Source: SFWF01 sp964599835
GTDB taxonomy: Bacteria > Bacillota > Clostridia > Oscillospirales > Acutalibacteraceae
Direction of reading: 5' to 3'
Assembly (NCBI GenBank): GCA_964599835.1
Contig: CAZRHF010000005.1
Coordinates: forward strand, 1 to 46,428
Length of the DNA stretch: 46,428 nucleotides
Shown: positions 24,629 through 37,300 of the stretch, piece after piece
Numbering within the stretch: the first letter of the stretch is position 1
Layout of the letters: each line of letters begins with the position of its first letter
Translations under genes and position numbers: made by a program
Notes under the pieces: model-generated
Told to the model about the DNA's origin: nothing
Seen by the model: the letters and a program-made list of their open reading frames with translations, nothing else
Database searches by the model: none

Positions 24629-27600
24629 TTATGATCTCATATCAACTGATCCTACTGCCCCGCTGACGTACTGAAGTACCCGGAGAGCTTCCTTAGCAGC
24701 AAGTTTACCGTTGCCGTCGAGGTCAGCACAGGCAAATTGCTCTGCAGTAAGGTTGAGCTGATCGTTAATTGCCTTAAGTAACATAAGAGCATCGATGTTA
24801 GTAATAACCCCATCCCCATTGATATCACCCATTGCATCAACCGAAACTGCCTCCTGAACAGCTATGGTATAGGGGGTCTCGGCGGTTCCCTTATAAGTGT
24901 AGCTGACTCCGTCATAGGCTTCTATGTAATATTCAAGACCTGCAACGGTGACGTAATCGGCAACGATGATAGCCGAGAATTTGTCGTTGAGATGGTTCAT
25001 AACTGCAACATTCCACTCGTCGGTTCCCTTTACGCGGTAATAAACACGTGCGTAGGTGATGTGAAGATTATCGGTAACGGTGGCTGATATCAACAGATTA
25101 GCGCCTGTAGTTGCATTGTAAACAGGGCTGTGATAGATATTGGGCGCCATGGTGTCCTTGGACATAATTACTATCTTACCCGAGGGGATGGATTCCGAAA
25201 GGTCGGTCTGAACTACCGTGAAGTTATAATAGTAAAGCACGCCGGGCTCGACGGTATCGTCGAAAAATTCCATTGTATCGGCAGGAATTACCGAGGTGTT
25301 TACTCTGGTGTAGAGGCCGTCCTTGGTGGTAGAGCGATATACGTTATAGCCCATAAGGGTATCGAAATCGTCCTGAGTCCAGGTGAGCTTTATGCCGGTG
25401 TCGGTGGCCTCGCCCTGCATTATAAGTGCCTGAGCGGCGGTAGTATCGATCTCAAAGGAGAAACGTGCACGGTCGCGCATAAGCTCAAGGTCATCGGTAG
25501 CAGAGCAGCCGTTTTCAATAGTGAAATACTGAATTCCGTTTTCGATGATGGTGGTGAGCTTATAACTTCCCTCCCATGTGCGGGCATCAACGTATTCACC
25601 CTCTATCTCATAGTCTCCGTAGGGGTAGGCAGAGCCAAAGCGTACCTGAAGAGGAATGGAGGTATCCATATCTCTGTTGAAGGTGACGCGGACGGTTATC
25701 TGCTCGTTGCCAATGGTAGTAACCTCTTCGCCATACTTATTGAAGATCTTGACCGAGGTAACGAAGGGGAAGGTATCCTCGGGAGCTTCGGTGAGGAAGG
25801 GGGCGTACATAATGTGACCGTATTTAATAAAGTCAACATAGTCAACGATCTGCAATCCGATAGCCGTCTCGTTAGTAGTGCCCCAATAATTGTTACCAAG
25901 GGGAATCTCTGCTCCTGCAGTAGATGGAGCTTGCACCTTGAACCAGTGGCTCACGTTGGTGTCAGTTGAAATGCGATTCAGTATTACGTTATCATGGAAA
26001 TAATCATTATTCTGATTTACCGCCTGTATCTCATTTATCTTCGCATGAAAACTATCATACGTGAGGATACGCTCAACAGAACCATCGAGCACCGACGCAT
26101 TAACAACTTTTTCAGGAGCTTCTTCTGCGGCGTCTTCTTCCGGAAGCTCAGTTTCAGCGGTATAGGTAAAATCGACAATAATATCCGATTTGTTTGTGAT
26201 TCCGCAAACCGAACTTATCTGTCCTGCATCAAAAACCAACTGATAAGCAACGCCTTCTTCGAAACCGTCGTTTCTTTCAATGACGATCTCGTTAAGATTC
26301 TGTATGGTGTGAGTTAAGGTGATCTGTGTGCCGTCGGCATACAGACGTATTGCATCACTAAGAATTTTTTTGTTGAAGGTTAGCTTAAATTTGTTTCCAA
26401 TCTGCTCAAACTTCTCTAAACGTATGTCGTCATCAATTGATTTAACAGGCGTAAAGGTTGTTGTTAGATTGGTAAAATCGAGTTTAATCAACGCATTGTC
26501 GTTTGCAATTGCATAATTCCCATTGAAAACAGTTGTAATATTGTTTAAATTGGGATATTTTCTGACCTGTGCTACATTTGAAAAATTAATAGCATAAAGT
26601 GCACCATCCTTTATTCCCCAATAGTAATTATAATTCGGAGTAAAAATCGTTTCATATTCTCTTAATATCGGATCGTTGCACCTAATTGTAATATTAGGTG
26701 CCAACGTAGATGAATTAGGCGCATCAATATTCATGACAACATGATCTTTTGACAACCACCCCATATCTCCTAAATGGGATTTAATATTTGACGTAACATA
26801 TATTGGAATATCGGTTTTAGAGCATCCCGCATAATAAAGGTCGCCGTTTTCATCTAAGAAATATGTCGTGTAATTGGAGGTTGTTGCATACATAATATTA
26901 GCTTCAAGATTAACGAGAGTGGGTTCGGTAACCGTATCATAGCCACCGACACCAAGTTGACCCCTGGTGTTGGTACCCCAAGCGTATGCAAGACCGTTTT
27001 CCAGCACTACAACGTACTGTCCCGTATAATGCGCAAGTTGTTTGATAGGCTTTCCTTCGAAAAATGGATATGTTCCGATTTCCGTAAGCGGGTTGTTGCT
27101 ATTATAGGCATTATACGAATAAGATTTAACCGAACCATCCTTAAATGCCGCAATAAACGTCGAAGTGTAGCTGCTGAACAAATCTACGTTTTGTAAGAGC
27201 AAGACCGGATCTGCAGTTCCTGCCCAGCGATACAGATCGCCGTTTTCGAACAATACGTAATTATAACTGCCTTGAGAGGATGAATACTGATAATCTTTTA
27301 TGTTTGAAGTTTCTTCATCCCGAACGGCAATAGTACACTCGTTTTTAAGCCCGCTGTTAACGTCGGTTATTTCAAGAGTGGTAACACCAACAGCCTTTAG
27401 CAAGAGTTTTTCGTCGGATATTTCGGCAACAGACGTATCCAGAACTCTCCATACAAGCTCGAGTTCCGCCCCTTCTGATGCAATAACCTTCGGAAGCGTG
27501 ACCGACTCATCGTATATGCTTGCTACGATAGCCGGAGTTTCAAACTCTAATGCGGTTGCTTTATTGAACACTCTTACGGTTACAGCGGATAAAACTCCAT

Positions 27601-30600
27601 CACAGTTCGCAGTAACAACAGCGGTACCTGAAGAAATTCCTACGAAGTTGTCGTCTTTATCAATTGCCAACACATCAGGGTTGGAAGAGGTTAGTTTGAC
27701 CAACTTTCTACTTGTGTTCGCAGGCTCAAAGCTTGTCCATGATTTAACCGTCTCACCTATCGCAATGTCAGTCTTCTCACACTTCAATTTCAGCGATTCG
27801 AGTGCAACATAATCAGAAACGTTAAAGGTAATATAGTTGCAAACGGCCCTATCCGTTGAATAAACATAAACATCTGCCGTTCCGTTACCAACCGGTGTCA
27901 CAAGACCCGTACTGTTTACTTTAACAACCTCTTCGTTTTGACTTTCATAAATAAAATCCTCCAAGCCAAGCTGAACCGGCATAGACCTCGCTTCGATCTG
28001 ATAGGTAAGATTTTTATCCAGAGTTATTTCGTAATCTTTAAATGTGATCTCTGCAGGAAGAATTTGTCCCGGTATCTCGTAGATATGATAATACGCGGTG
28101 TTGCGGGCTACAAAATATATCGAGTTTTCCGTATGTAACGTAAACTGAGAGCCTTTGTTTTTTGGTATCAGTACACCGTTTGTATCAAAAGAAGGGTCGA
28201 TAATGCTACCATCAGACCAGACAAACGCTTCTTTTGTCACGTCATAATAAGCACCTACGTGATTCAGTGCGCCTTTTATATTATTCTTTACAAACTCTGC
28301 CTCTGCCTCATCATTAATAACCAAATAACTGCCGCCAAGCTGTTGCAAAGCCTGATAATTGATTTCATTATGAGCTCTGATATAAGTCGTACCCGTTTCC
28401 TTCCAATAGGTAACATGGAAATCACTCGTATCGTTCACTGTATACGTCAGAGGCGTCATCGATGAGCCGTTATATACGTTCGGTTTGGTCTGATCATAAA
28501 AAACGTTGCCGAGGAACACACAGTTTTGTACATGGTACTTATCATTTGCAGTTCCACTTATGTAAATTGCACTATCCGCAAAAATACAACGATTAAAGCT
28601 TCCTTTTATGCTGTTGGTTCCTGCTAATTTGTACAATACAGAATTTTCAGCCAGACCGAAATTGTAACTTTTACTTGCAGAATAAGAGTTCACCAGTTTG
28701 CCTGAAGAAATATATCTGCAATATATCGGATCTCCGTAGTTCATACGGAAGGTGCAACGGTTTGCATAGCTTATACTGCCGCTTGTATTTTTCTTCATAT
28801 AATTAGTTACATCGGCATATTTTAAAGATATGTATCCATTGTCCTTTGTGCTGAAATCAACGTTATATTTAGACATTAAATCGCTGGGATAAAGTTTTAC
28901 AGGGGCATCTTTAGTGCCTTCGACCAAAAATTCTCCCTTAACCGAAAGATATGCAATGTAGTTATCGGCGTAAGCATCTTCCGGATCATTGGTCCAGAAC
29001 TGAATATTGGTACCCGGTAGAACGCGTACGGTAACGTCCTCTTCGATTACGGTAGAACCGGGAATTATGTAAAGGTTGTCAGGCGTAAGGGTCATATCCT
29101 CATTAATTACCGAGGGAAGAACGACGCCGTTTCGTACCGTAAGCAAAAAGGTTACAGGCTCTTCTTCATTTGTATAAAGTGTATCGTCAGCGCCGTCAAG
29201 ACCGTTTTCACACTGCAGGTGAACATTCACCTTAACAATATAATCATTAGGGCAGTTTTCAGCAATTTTTATGATAAACGGATTTTCCCAACCCGTGTGC
29301 AGTTCGTCTGTGTATATCTTACCACAATCTGCGGTAGAATAGCTTCCCACTGAACCGTAATTGATCGACGGATTAACTATAGTGATATAAGGATCGGATA
29401 TGCCTGCATTTGACTTGGTATCGATGGTTACTATAGTGTTTTTGCTGATGCTCCATCGATTTCGAAGAGTAAATCCCAGTGCAATCGTTTCGCCCGCATC
29501 AATAACACCGTCTCCGTTGTTGGCGCCTGCTACATCCTCGCTGAGCCCCTGAGTATCAAACAAAGTATAATCCTGAACGCCTACGTCAGGGTTCGGAAGC
29601 TTTGTAAGTGCGGAATGGAGATTAACTATCTGAGGAAGATTGTGTGTGCCGTGAGAGCCGTTACATGTTGCGTAATGATCCGAAGTAGCGCTCAGCTGAC
29701 CGTATATAAACTTAGTGGGATACGTGTCCCTGTCTGTAAACTCACTTCTGAGAATTGCCGCCATAGCCGATACCATAGGTGCAGCCATTGAGGTTCCCGA
29801 CAACGATCCGTATCGATCATCCGGGAGGGTAGACATAATGTCATAACCGGGGGCGTAGAGTTCATACTCGGATCCGCTAAAGGATACAAGGTCCCAGTTG
29901 GTAAAATAAGTTTCGGTTCCGTTTTTATCAACCGCCATAACGCCTAATACGTAAGTAAGCGCTGCAGGATAGTTTGGAACTGCACCTATTCCCTCGTTAC
30001 ACTTACCGTTGTTTCCTGCAGAGGCAACCAACACACAGCGTGTGTATGCGGTAGCAAGAGCGTCCTGTACTGCGATAGAGCACGACGTACCGCCGAAGGA
30101 CATATTAATGACCTCGGCGCCGTGTTCATAAGCGTAGAGAACGGCCTTTGCTATATCCGAATCGTGAAGGTATCCGGAGGCCATTGCCGCCTTAACGGGC
30201 ATAATGGTGGTGTTGTATGCAATACCTACGGTGCCTAAATTGTTGTTTTGTGCGGCAATAATACCTGCAACGTGGGTTCCGTGTCCGTTATCGTCGTCGC
30301 CGTTACCCTTTCCTGCGACTATATTTACGCCGTAATAGTCGTCGATATAGCCGTTTCCGTCGTCGTCGATGCCGTTATCCGGGGTCTCGGCGGTGTTTTT
30401 CCAGATATTATCCTTAAGGTCTTCGTGGTCGACATCTACTCCGGTATCGATAACAGCGACTATAACGCTAGCACTGCCTCCGTCGGCAGTCATATCACTG
30501 TATCCGTCGGGAATACCGCAATGATGCATATACCACTGGTCTTTTTTGTGCTTGTTTTTATCAAAATTGTGACTATCGTCAAAGTCTTTATAACAATCGA

Positions 30601-31252
30601 TCTCGGCTGTTTTGATAATATAGTCGTACTCAGCAAGAATTACATCCTTAAGAACGCGAATCTCTTCAAGAGCTACCGAAGCATCGGTGCCTGCTTTAAG
30701 GTTTGCTTTATACCAGGTCTCCTCTTCAAGAGGAACGATAGACTCGAGCTTAACTACGCCCGCCTTTGCCATCGCCGCGGTTATTTTACCGCCCTGCTTA
30801 TTACTGAGTTTTATAAGAATGGTCTCGTCATCAAACTCAACCGAGCCGTTTTCAATAAGCTCGGGATAAACCTCGTCGAAAGGCCTTGTCATAGCGCCGT
30901 TTTCGTCATAGGCATCCTTATTCGCGCTTAAATCTACTGCTCCGCTTTCCTCATCATTTTCAAGGCTGTTTAAAAGGTCGTCAGCAAGGTTTGAAAGCTC
31001 TGCATCTGTCAGTTTATCGGTGTCAACGTCTTCGCCCAGCACATCAACGATCACCTCTAATTCCTCGCGGGAAAGTTCATCCTTCTCGTTTGCCGTCGTT
31101 TCGGTATTGAGGTCTACAGCACCGTCTAAGTTCAGAGTTGAAGGTGCTGCGGGACCTTCAAAATAAGCCGTAGACGTTCCGCCGCAAGCCGCAAGACCTA
31201 TGACCATACAGCAAGCAAGCAAACACGCTACGCTTTTAGTGATTCTTTTCAT
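24629..31252 (-). CDS. Giant S8 (subtilisin-like) protease with dockerin, lipoprotein form
   Basis: 2207 aa from the ATG with AAAGGAG 8 nt upstream; an in-frame TTG 33 bases earlier lacks a ribosome site. The signal ends in GLAAC (lipobox Cys23). A propeptide-like region leads to the S8 domain (~255-520) with Asp269 (AVIDTG), His324 (GHGTHVAG) and Ser488 (SGTSMAAP). Then follow a CARDB-like domain with NGDGVIDAGETI (~565-710), a beta-helix-like part (~720-930), three BIG2-type Ig domains (~1068-1315), RCC1-like repeats (NGLAYAWGTNTRGQLGVGG), an SbsA-type Ig domain, a fibronectin-III-like domain and a C-terminal type I dockerin (last ~66 residues; INGDGVITNIDAL and LDGNGKLAAKEAL). Predicted role: cell-surface proteolysis. 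It is 22 bp from the cohesin gene and is the paralogue of the next protease. Confidence 0.9.
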   Translation of the reverse strand: MKRITKSVACLLACCMVIGLAACGGTSTAYFEGPAAPSTLNLDGAVDLNTETTANEKDELSREELEVIVDVLGEDVDTDKLTDAELSNLADDLLNSLENDEESGAVDLSANKDAYDENGAMTRPFDEVYPELIENGSVEFDDETILIKLSNKQGGKITAAMAKAGVVKLESIVPLEEETWYKANLKAGTDASVALEEIRVLKDVILAEYDYIIKTAEIDCYKDFDDSHNFDKNKHKKDQWYMHHCGIPDGYSDMTADGGSASVIVAVIDTGVDVDHEDLKDNIWKNTAETPDNGIDDDGNGYIDDYYGVNIVAGKGNGDDDNGHGTHVAGIIAAQNNNLGTVGIAYNTTIMPVKAAMASGYLHDSDIAKAVLYAYEHGAEVINMSFGGTSCSIAVQDALATAYTRCVLVASAGNNGKCNEGIGAVPNYPAALTYVLGVMAVDKNGTETYFTNWDLVSFSGSEYELYAPGYDIMSTLPDDRYGSLSGTSMAAPMVSAMAAILRSEFTDRDTYPTKFIYGQLSATSDHYATCNGSHGTHNLPQIVNLHSALTKLPNPDVGVQDYTLFDTQGLSEDVAGANNGDGVIDAGETIALGFTLRNRWSISKNTIVTIDTKSNAGISDPYITIVNPSINYGSVGSYSTADCGKIYTDELHTGWENPFIIKIAENCPNDYIVKVNVHLQCENGLDGADDTLYTNEEEPVTFLLTVRNGVVLPSVINEDMTLTPDNLYIIPGSTVIEEDVTVRVLPGTNIQFWTNDPEDAYADNYIAYLSVKGEFLVEGTKDAPVKLYPSDLMSKYNVDFSTKDNGYISLKYADVTNYMKKNTSGSISYANRCTFRMNYGDPIYCRYISSGKLVNSYSASKSYNFGLAENSVLYKLAGTNSIKGSFNRCIFADSAIYISGTANDKYHVQNCVFLGNVFYDQTKPNVYNGSSMTPLTYTVNDTSDFHVTYWKETGTTYIRAHNEINYQALQQLGGSYLVINDEAEAEFVKNNIKGALNHVGAYYDVTKEAFVWSDGSIIDPSFDTNGVLIPKNKGSQFTLHTENSIYFVARNTAYYHIYEIPGQILPAEITFKDYEITLDKNLTYQIEARSMPVQLGLEDFIYESQNEEVVKVNSTGLVTPVGNGTADVYVYSTDRAVCNYITFNVSDYVALESLKLKCEKTDIAIGETVKSWTSFEPANTSRKLVKLTSSNPDVLAIDKDDNFVGISSGTAVVTANCDGVLSAVTVRVFNKATALEFETPAIVASIYDESVTLPKVIASEGAELELVWRVLDTSVAEISDEKLLLKAVGVTTLEITDVNSGLKNECTIAVRDEETSNIKDYQYSSSQGSYNYVLFENGDLYRWAGTADPVLLLQNVDLFSSYTSTFIAAFKDGSVKSYSYNAYNSNNPLTEIGTYPFFEGKPIKQLAHYTGQYVVVLENGLAYAWGTNTRGQLGVGGYDTVTEPTLVNLEANIMYATTSNYTTYFLDENGDLYYAGCSKTDIPIYVTSNIKSHLGDMGWLSKDHVVMNIDAPNSSTLAPNITIRCNDPILREYETIFTPNYNYYWGIKDGALYAINFSNVAQVRKYPNLNNITTVFNGNYAIANDNALIKLDFTNLTTTFTPVKSIDDDIRLEKFEQIGNKFKLTFNKKILSDAIRLYADGTQITLTHTIQNLNEIVIERNDGFEEGVAYQLVFDAGQISSVCGITNKSDIIVDFTYTAETELPEEDAAEEAPEKVVNASVLDGSVERILTYDSFHAKINEIQAVNQNNDYFHDNVILNRISTDTNVSHWFKVQAPSTAGAEIPLGNNYWGTTNETAIGLQIVDYVDFIKYGHIMYAPFLTEAPEDTFPFVTSVKIFNKYGEEVTTIGNEQITVRVTFNRDMDTSIPLQVRFGSAYPYGDYEIEGEYVDARTWEGSYKLTTIIENGIQYFTIENGCSATDDLELMRDRARFSFEIDTTAAQALIMQGEATDTGIKLTWTQDDFDTLMGYNVYRSTTKDGLYTRVNTSVIPADTMEFFDDTVEPGVLYYYNFTVVQTDLSESIPSGKIVIMSKDTMAPNIYHSPVYNATTGANLLISATVTDNLHITYARVYYRVKGTDEWNVAVMNHLNDKFSAIIVADYVTVAGLEYYIEAYDGVSYTYKGTAETPYTIAVQEAVSVDAMGDINGDGVITNIDALMLLKAINDQLNLTAEQFACADLDGNGKLAAKEALRVLQYVSGAVGSVDMRS
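29487..31170 (-). repeat. 1,684-bp direct repeat, copy 1 (propeptide and S8 catalytic region)
   Basis: Sequence here matches 36269-37952 at a constant offset of 6,782 bp. Comparing the printed lines I found no difference. Both ends are abrupt: to the left the next base differs (c/g) and divergence begins, and to the right identity ends within the Ala codon region just after the signal peptide. The tract covers the propeptide, the whole protease domain and the start of the CARDB-like domain. Confidence 0.92.
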
Positions 31253-31332
31253 TTTTAAAACTCCTTTCTGGAATTTTTCAAACAATTATTAACAGGCATT
31301 TAGCAAAACTACTGCGCGTATAATCTACTGTT

Positions 31333-34300
31333 TTATGATTGATGGCTTATCGATCCTGCAGCACCGCTTACATATCTAAGTATTGCAAGTGCTTCGGTAT
31401 CGGCAAGGGTTCCGTCCCCGTCAAGATCCGCGCGCGCAAACTGCTCTGCGGTTAAGTTAAGCTTATCGTCTATCGCCTTTAAAATCATAAGCGCATCGAG
31501 ATTTGTGATAACTCCGTCTCCGTTGACGTCACCCATTGCATCAGCCGACACAGTCTCCTGAACAAATATTGTATAAGGCGTCTCTGCAGTTCCCTTATAC
31601 GTATAGTTTACTCCGTCATAGGCTTCGATATAGTATTCAAGACCTTCGACAGTAACGTTTCGTCCCATAATTATTGCAGAAAACTTTTCGTCCAGATTGT
31701 TCATAACCGAAATAAACCACTCTTCGGTGCCCTTTACACGGTAATAAATGCGTGCATAGGCGATATTAAGATTATCGGTAACGGTAGCGGAAACTATCAG
31801 ATTAGAGCCTGCTGTAGCGTTATAAACAGGAGTATGATAAATGTCGGGAGCCATAGTATCAATAGATGTAACGGATATCTTACCCGACGGGGACGACTCT
31901 GAAAGATCGGTCTGAACCACGGTAAAATTGTAGAAATAACGCATGCCGGGTTCAACGGTGTTGTCGAAGAATTCCATTGTATCAGCGGGTATAACTCCGG
32001 AATTAACACGGGTGTAAAGACCATCCTCGGCAACAGAACGATATACGTTATAGCCCATAAGGGTATCAAAATCATCCTGGGTCCAAGTGAGCTTAACTCC
32101 GGTTTCGGTAGCCTGACCCTGCATAATAAGTGCCTGGGCAGCAGCGGTGTCGATCTCAAAAGAGAAGCGCGCGCGGTCGCACATAAGCTCGAGGTCTTCT
32201 GTTGCAGAGCGTCCGTTTTCAACGGTGAAATACTGAATACCGTTTTCGATGGTGGATGTAAGCTTATACTTGCCTTCCCAGGTGCGAGAATCAATATATC
32301 GTCCTTCGAGTTCATGGTCACCGTAAGGATATGCAGATCCAAAACGAACCTGAAGAGGGATGGTAATATCCATATCTCGGCTAAAGGTAATACGCACGGT
32401 TATCTGCTCGTTACCAACAACCGTTACCTCTTTGCCTTCTTTGTCGAACACCTTTAACGAGGTAATAAAGGGGAAAGTGTTCTCGGGTGCAGAAACAAGA
32501 TAAGGAGCATAAATAAATCTGCTGAAGGCCATATAGTCTGCCGCATCCATCAGCTGATAGCCTATCACCGTTTCATCCGCAGCACCCCACCAGTTACCGG
32601 CAATCGGTATCTCTTGATCCTGCTTTTCCGGAGCATATACAACCAACCAATGATTTACGTTGGTGTCGGTTGAAATATGATTAAGCACGACGTTGTTGAA
32701 AAAGCGTTCGTTAATCTGATACTGCGTTCTGATCTCTTTGATTTTTTCAGCAAAGCTTTCAGCCGTATGATAGCGCTGAACGGTTTCGTCAAGCACTGAA
32801 GTATGTATTACTTTGTCGAGAACTTCCTCGTTTGTTGCAACGTATTCAAAATCCACAATCAGCTCTTCTTGATTTACAAGTCCTCCGGAGGCTTCCAGCG
32901 AACCTGCATCGAATACCAATTGGTATTCTACGCCTTCGACAAATCCAAGCTTCTTACTGATTTTTATTTCATTTAAATTCTCAACAGTATACGCAAACGG
33001 GATCTGCTCTCCGTCGGCATACAGGCGGAATCTCATTGAAACTATCTTCTTATTTAAGGTAAGCTTGAATGAGTCGCCTTCCTGCTTGAAATCAATAACC
33101 TTTATCTCATCTTCAATCGGCTGAATAACGATCTGTGCCGGAGAGCTTATTGTACCTGCCGGAACACCGGGAAAATCGTTACACATCGTCTGATTATTTT
33201 CGCCCTCACCTGCCAAAACTGTGTCATTAATCACAATATAGTTGGAATAGCGGAATCCAAATACCTTTGTGGCATTATAAATTCCGGGAATTCGTTCAAC
33301 GGTATAGGGCTCGAAGCCTCGCCAATCAAACTTGAATTTGTAAACCTCTCCGTTTTTGATTGCTATGGTTTGATGGTCGTAATAATACTGTACGTCATAT
33401 CCCTCAAACGAAAAACCTTCACAACATCCGCTGACACCATTTTGATATGCATCTAAGAGAATGTCATCTTCAGACAACACAATACAACCGAAATCATATA
33501 TTCCCCTGCTTTGGTCCTTAAATATTTTTTTAATACCGGATGTGAGATAAATCGGTGTGCTGCCTGTATTTCGACCTGCAGCGTAAAGGTCTCCGTTCTC
33601 GGTCAGAAAGTACGTAAAAACCTCTCTTGCGAAAATATCGACTATCTTTGCATCAAGATTTACCAATATAGGCTCGGTAGGCGAAACCGTGCTTCCTATG
33701 CCCAACTGCCCTTCGGAGTTGTTTCCCCAGGCAAAGGCAGTACCGTTTTTAAGCAGTACGAAGTAATGTCCGCAATATTCGATATCGGCAATTTCATCAG
33801 CGTTAAAATAAGTAAATGTGCTGCCTCGCAGTGCTTGTCCACTGCTATTGGCCGAATACTGTGCTAAAGTTCCGTCCTTTGTTAAGGCAAAAAAACCTCC
33901 CCTAAAGCCTGAAAACATCTCAACGTTTTGCATATTAAGTACAGGCTGACCCGTGCTCCAATAATACAGGTCGCCGTTTTCAAGCCATAGATAATAAAAG
34001 CGGTCAAAAACGGTATTATCACTGGTATAAGAAATCCAAGAAATTTGAAGGTCCTTAATCGCAGATACTTCTTCCTGTACGATAAGCGAGCAATCAGTCC
34101 TTGCTCCGCTGTTAAGGTCTATTGCCTCAAGAGTCGTAGCGCCGATTGCGTTTAAAACGACTCTACCGTCAACAATTTCAGCAACCGATTCATCTAACAC
34201 TCTCCATACAATGTTGGTTTCCGAGCCTTCGGGTGTAATCACCTGAGGTAATTTCACCGATCCTTCAGCTATTGCGGCCAACATAGCAGGCGTTTCAAGT

Positions 34301-37300
34301 TCGAAGGTAGTTGCCTTTTTGAACACCTTCACTTGAACAGTTTTCTCTACACCTTCACATAAAGCCGTTATTGTTGCATTACCTGATGAAACTCCGAAAA
34401 GATTACCATAAACATCCACTCTTACCACACTGCTATCAGAGGACGAATAGCTAATACTTGTCCGGGTGGTGTTTAACGGTGCGAAAACAGCATCGGATTT
34501 TACCGTTTCTCCCTCGGCAATAATCGTATCTTCCGGGGTGAAAGAAAAGTCCTCAAGTGCAACGTAATCAGTTACGTTTACGGTAACATAATTACAGACC
34601 GCTTTATCTTCCGAATATACGTAAATATCGGTAACACCATTACCAACCGGTGTTATAAGACCGCTTTTATCGACCTTTGCGATGCTTGTGTCTCTGCTCT
34701 CGTAAACAAACTCACCGTTTGTATACGGAATCGGAGCACTTATCGGATTAAGCTGATAGGTGGTACCCGTATCGAGTTTCAACTCATATTCAGGCAAGGT
34801 TATTTCCGTAGGCAAAATCCTTCCAGAAAACTCGTATAAATAATATGAACTGTTAACCTTATCTATATATCCTATAGTGCCGCCGGACAACAGATATACT
34901 CCGATGGGATAAGAGTATTTCTCTCCCGAAGAAAGAAGATTATTCTTATAATCCAAAAACTCGGGAATTTCGCTACCGTCGCACCAAAGATATTTTTGTT
35001 TTTTTGCGTCATAATACATACCGACATCATAAGCCGTACTGTAATGACATTTTTTTGCCAGGAACTCTACTTCTTCTTTATCGTTTACGATCAAGCCGTG
35101 TCCGCCAAGCTTGTCGAGCATTAATTCATCAAATTTGATATTGGAAAACACATAGGTGGTTCCGGTCGTTTCATTATAGTGTACACGGAGCGTATCTGAC
35201 GTAATATCCGTATACGTAGACATAGTCATGGTTGACTGCGATATGGTTCCGGGGTTTTCCTGTGACTCGAAGGAATTACCGAGAAATACACAATTCTGTG
35301 TTGCTTCATTGTGAGCAATTGAGCAATCAACAAAAATACATCTGTCGGCTTTTCCGTAAAGCCTTGCGTTTTTTCCAATTCTGTAAAAAACAGAATTCTT
35401 CACCAAGTCGAAATTAGCTATGCCGAAGGAAGCAAATTTTTGAGTTAAAACGTTTCCACTTGTTAAATATCGCGAATATTTATATCCGTCGCTGCTCATT
35501 CTAAAGGTGCAATGATCCGCATAACTTATTTTGTTGTTCGTAAGTGAACCCAAATTATTATTATTGGTTGCGTAAGCGAGATTTGTAAAATCCACGTATT
35601 CCAGAACTATGCTTCCGGTTGCTTCTGCATTCATCTCAATTACGTGATCCGACATAAGATCGCTGGGATAAATGCAGATAGGTGCTTCCTTTGTACCTTG
35701 CGCTATAAAACTGCCGTAAATCTGAAGGTATGCAATATAGCTGTCAGCATATGGATCGTTTGGATCATCGTTCCAAAACTGAATCTTCGTACCAGGGCCT
35801 GCTTTAACCGTCACACCGCTTTTGATGACGGTAGAATTCGGAATGATATAAAGATTATCAGATGTTAGGCTCATATCCTCCTCGATAATTGAGGGTAGAA
35901 TAACGCCGTTGCGAATGGTAAATGTGAAAGAGATAGGCACGTCAGGCAGGTTGGAATAAACGGTTTTATCATTTTCATCCAACCCGTTTTCATATTCAAG
36001 GGTGACATTAACCTTAACGATATAATCGTTGGGGCAATCGTCAGCTATTTTGATGATAAACGGATTTTCCCAGCCGGTATGAAGTTCGTCGGTGTAAACC
36101 TTTCCACAGTCCTGTGCAGAATATGTGCCCACAGAGTCGTAATTTACGGTGGGGTTTACGATGGTTACGTAGGGGTCGGAAATACCTGCCATCGACTTGG
36201 TATCAAGTGTGACCTTAGTGTTTTTGCTCATACCCCAGCGATTTCTTAAAATGAGACCGAGGGATATGGTTTCGCCCGCATCAATAACACCGTCTCCGTT
36301 GTTGGCGCCTGCTACATCCTCGCTGAGCCCCTGAGTATCAAACAAAGTATAATCCTGAACGCCTACGTCAGGGTTCGGAAGCTTTGTAAGTGCGGAATGG
36401 AGATTAACTATCTGAGGAAGATTGTGTGTGCCGTGAGAGCCGTTACATGTTGCGTAATGATCCGAAGTAGCGCTCAGCTGACCGTATATAAACTTAGTGG
36501 GATACGTGTCCCTGTCTGTAAACTCACTTCTGAGAATTGCCGCCATAGCCGATACCATAGGTGCAGCCATTGAGGTTCCCGACAACGATCCGTATCGATC
36601 ATCCGGGAGGGTAGACATAATGTCATAACCGGGGGCGTAGAGTTCATACTCGGATCCGCTAAAGGATACAAGGTCCCAGTTGGTAAAATAAGTTTCGGTT
36701 CCGTTTTTATCAACCGCCATAACGCCTAATACGTAAGTAAGCGCTGCAGGATAGTTTGGAACTGCACCTATTCCCTCGTTACACTTACCGTTGTTTCCTG
36801 CAGAGGCAACCAACACACAGCGTGTGTATGCGGTAGCAAGAGCGTCCTGTACTGCGATAGAGCACGACGTACCGCCGAAGGACATATTAATGACCTCGGC
36901 GCCGTGTTCATAAGCGTAGAGAACGGCCTTTGCTATATCCGAATCGTGAAGGTATCCGGAGGCCATTGCCGCCTTAACGGGCATAATGGTGGTGTTGTAT
37001 GCAATACCTACGGTGCCTAAATTGTTGTTTTGTGCGGCAATAATACCTGCAACGTGGGTTCCGTGTCCGTTATCGTCGTCGCCGTTACCCTTTCCTGCGA
37101 CTATATTTACGCCGTAATAGTCGTCGATATAGCCGTTTCCGTCGTCGTCGATGCCGTTATCCGGGGTCTCGGCGGTGTTTTTCCAGATATTATCCTTAAG
37201 GTCTTCGTGGTCGACATCTACTCCGGTATCGATAACAGCGACTATAACGCTAGCACTGCCTCCGTCGGCAGTCATATCACTGTATCCGTCGGGAATACCG

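Noticed and set aside
29480..29560. NGDGVIDAGET as an internal dockerin in the proteases
   Set aside because: Only one such loop is present, and it is followed by a beta-rich LRNRW-type domain, which fits a CARDB-like domain; the true dockerins have two calcium loops at the C-terminus.
29487..31170. The repeat as an insertion sequence or other mobile element
   Set aside because: It contains no transposase and no terminal inverted repeats, and it lies in frame within coding sequence on both sides.
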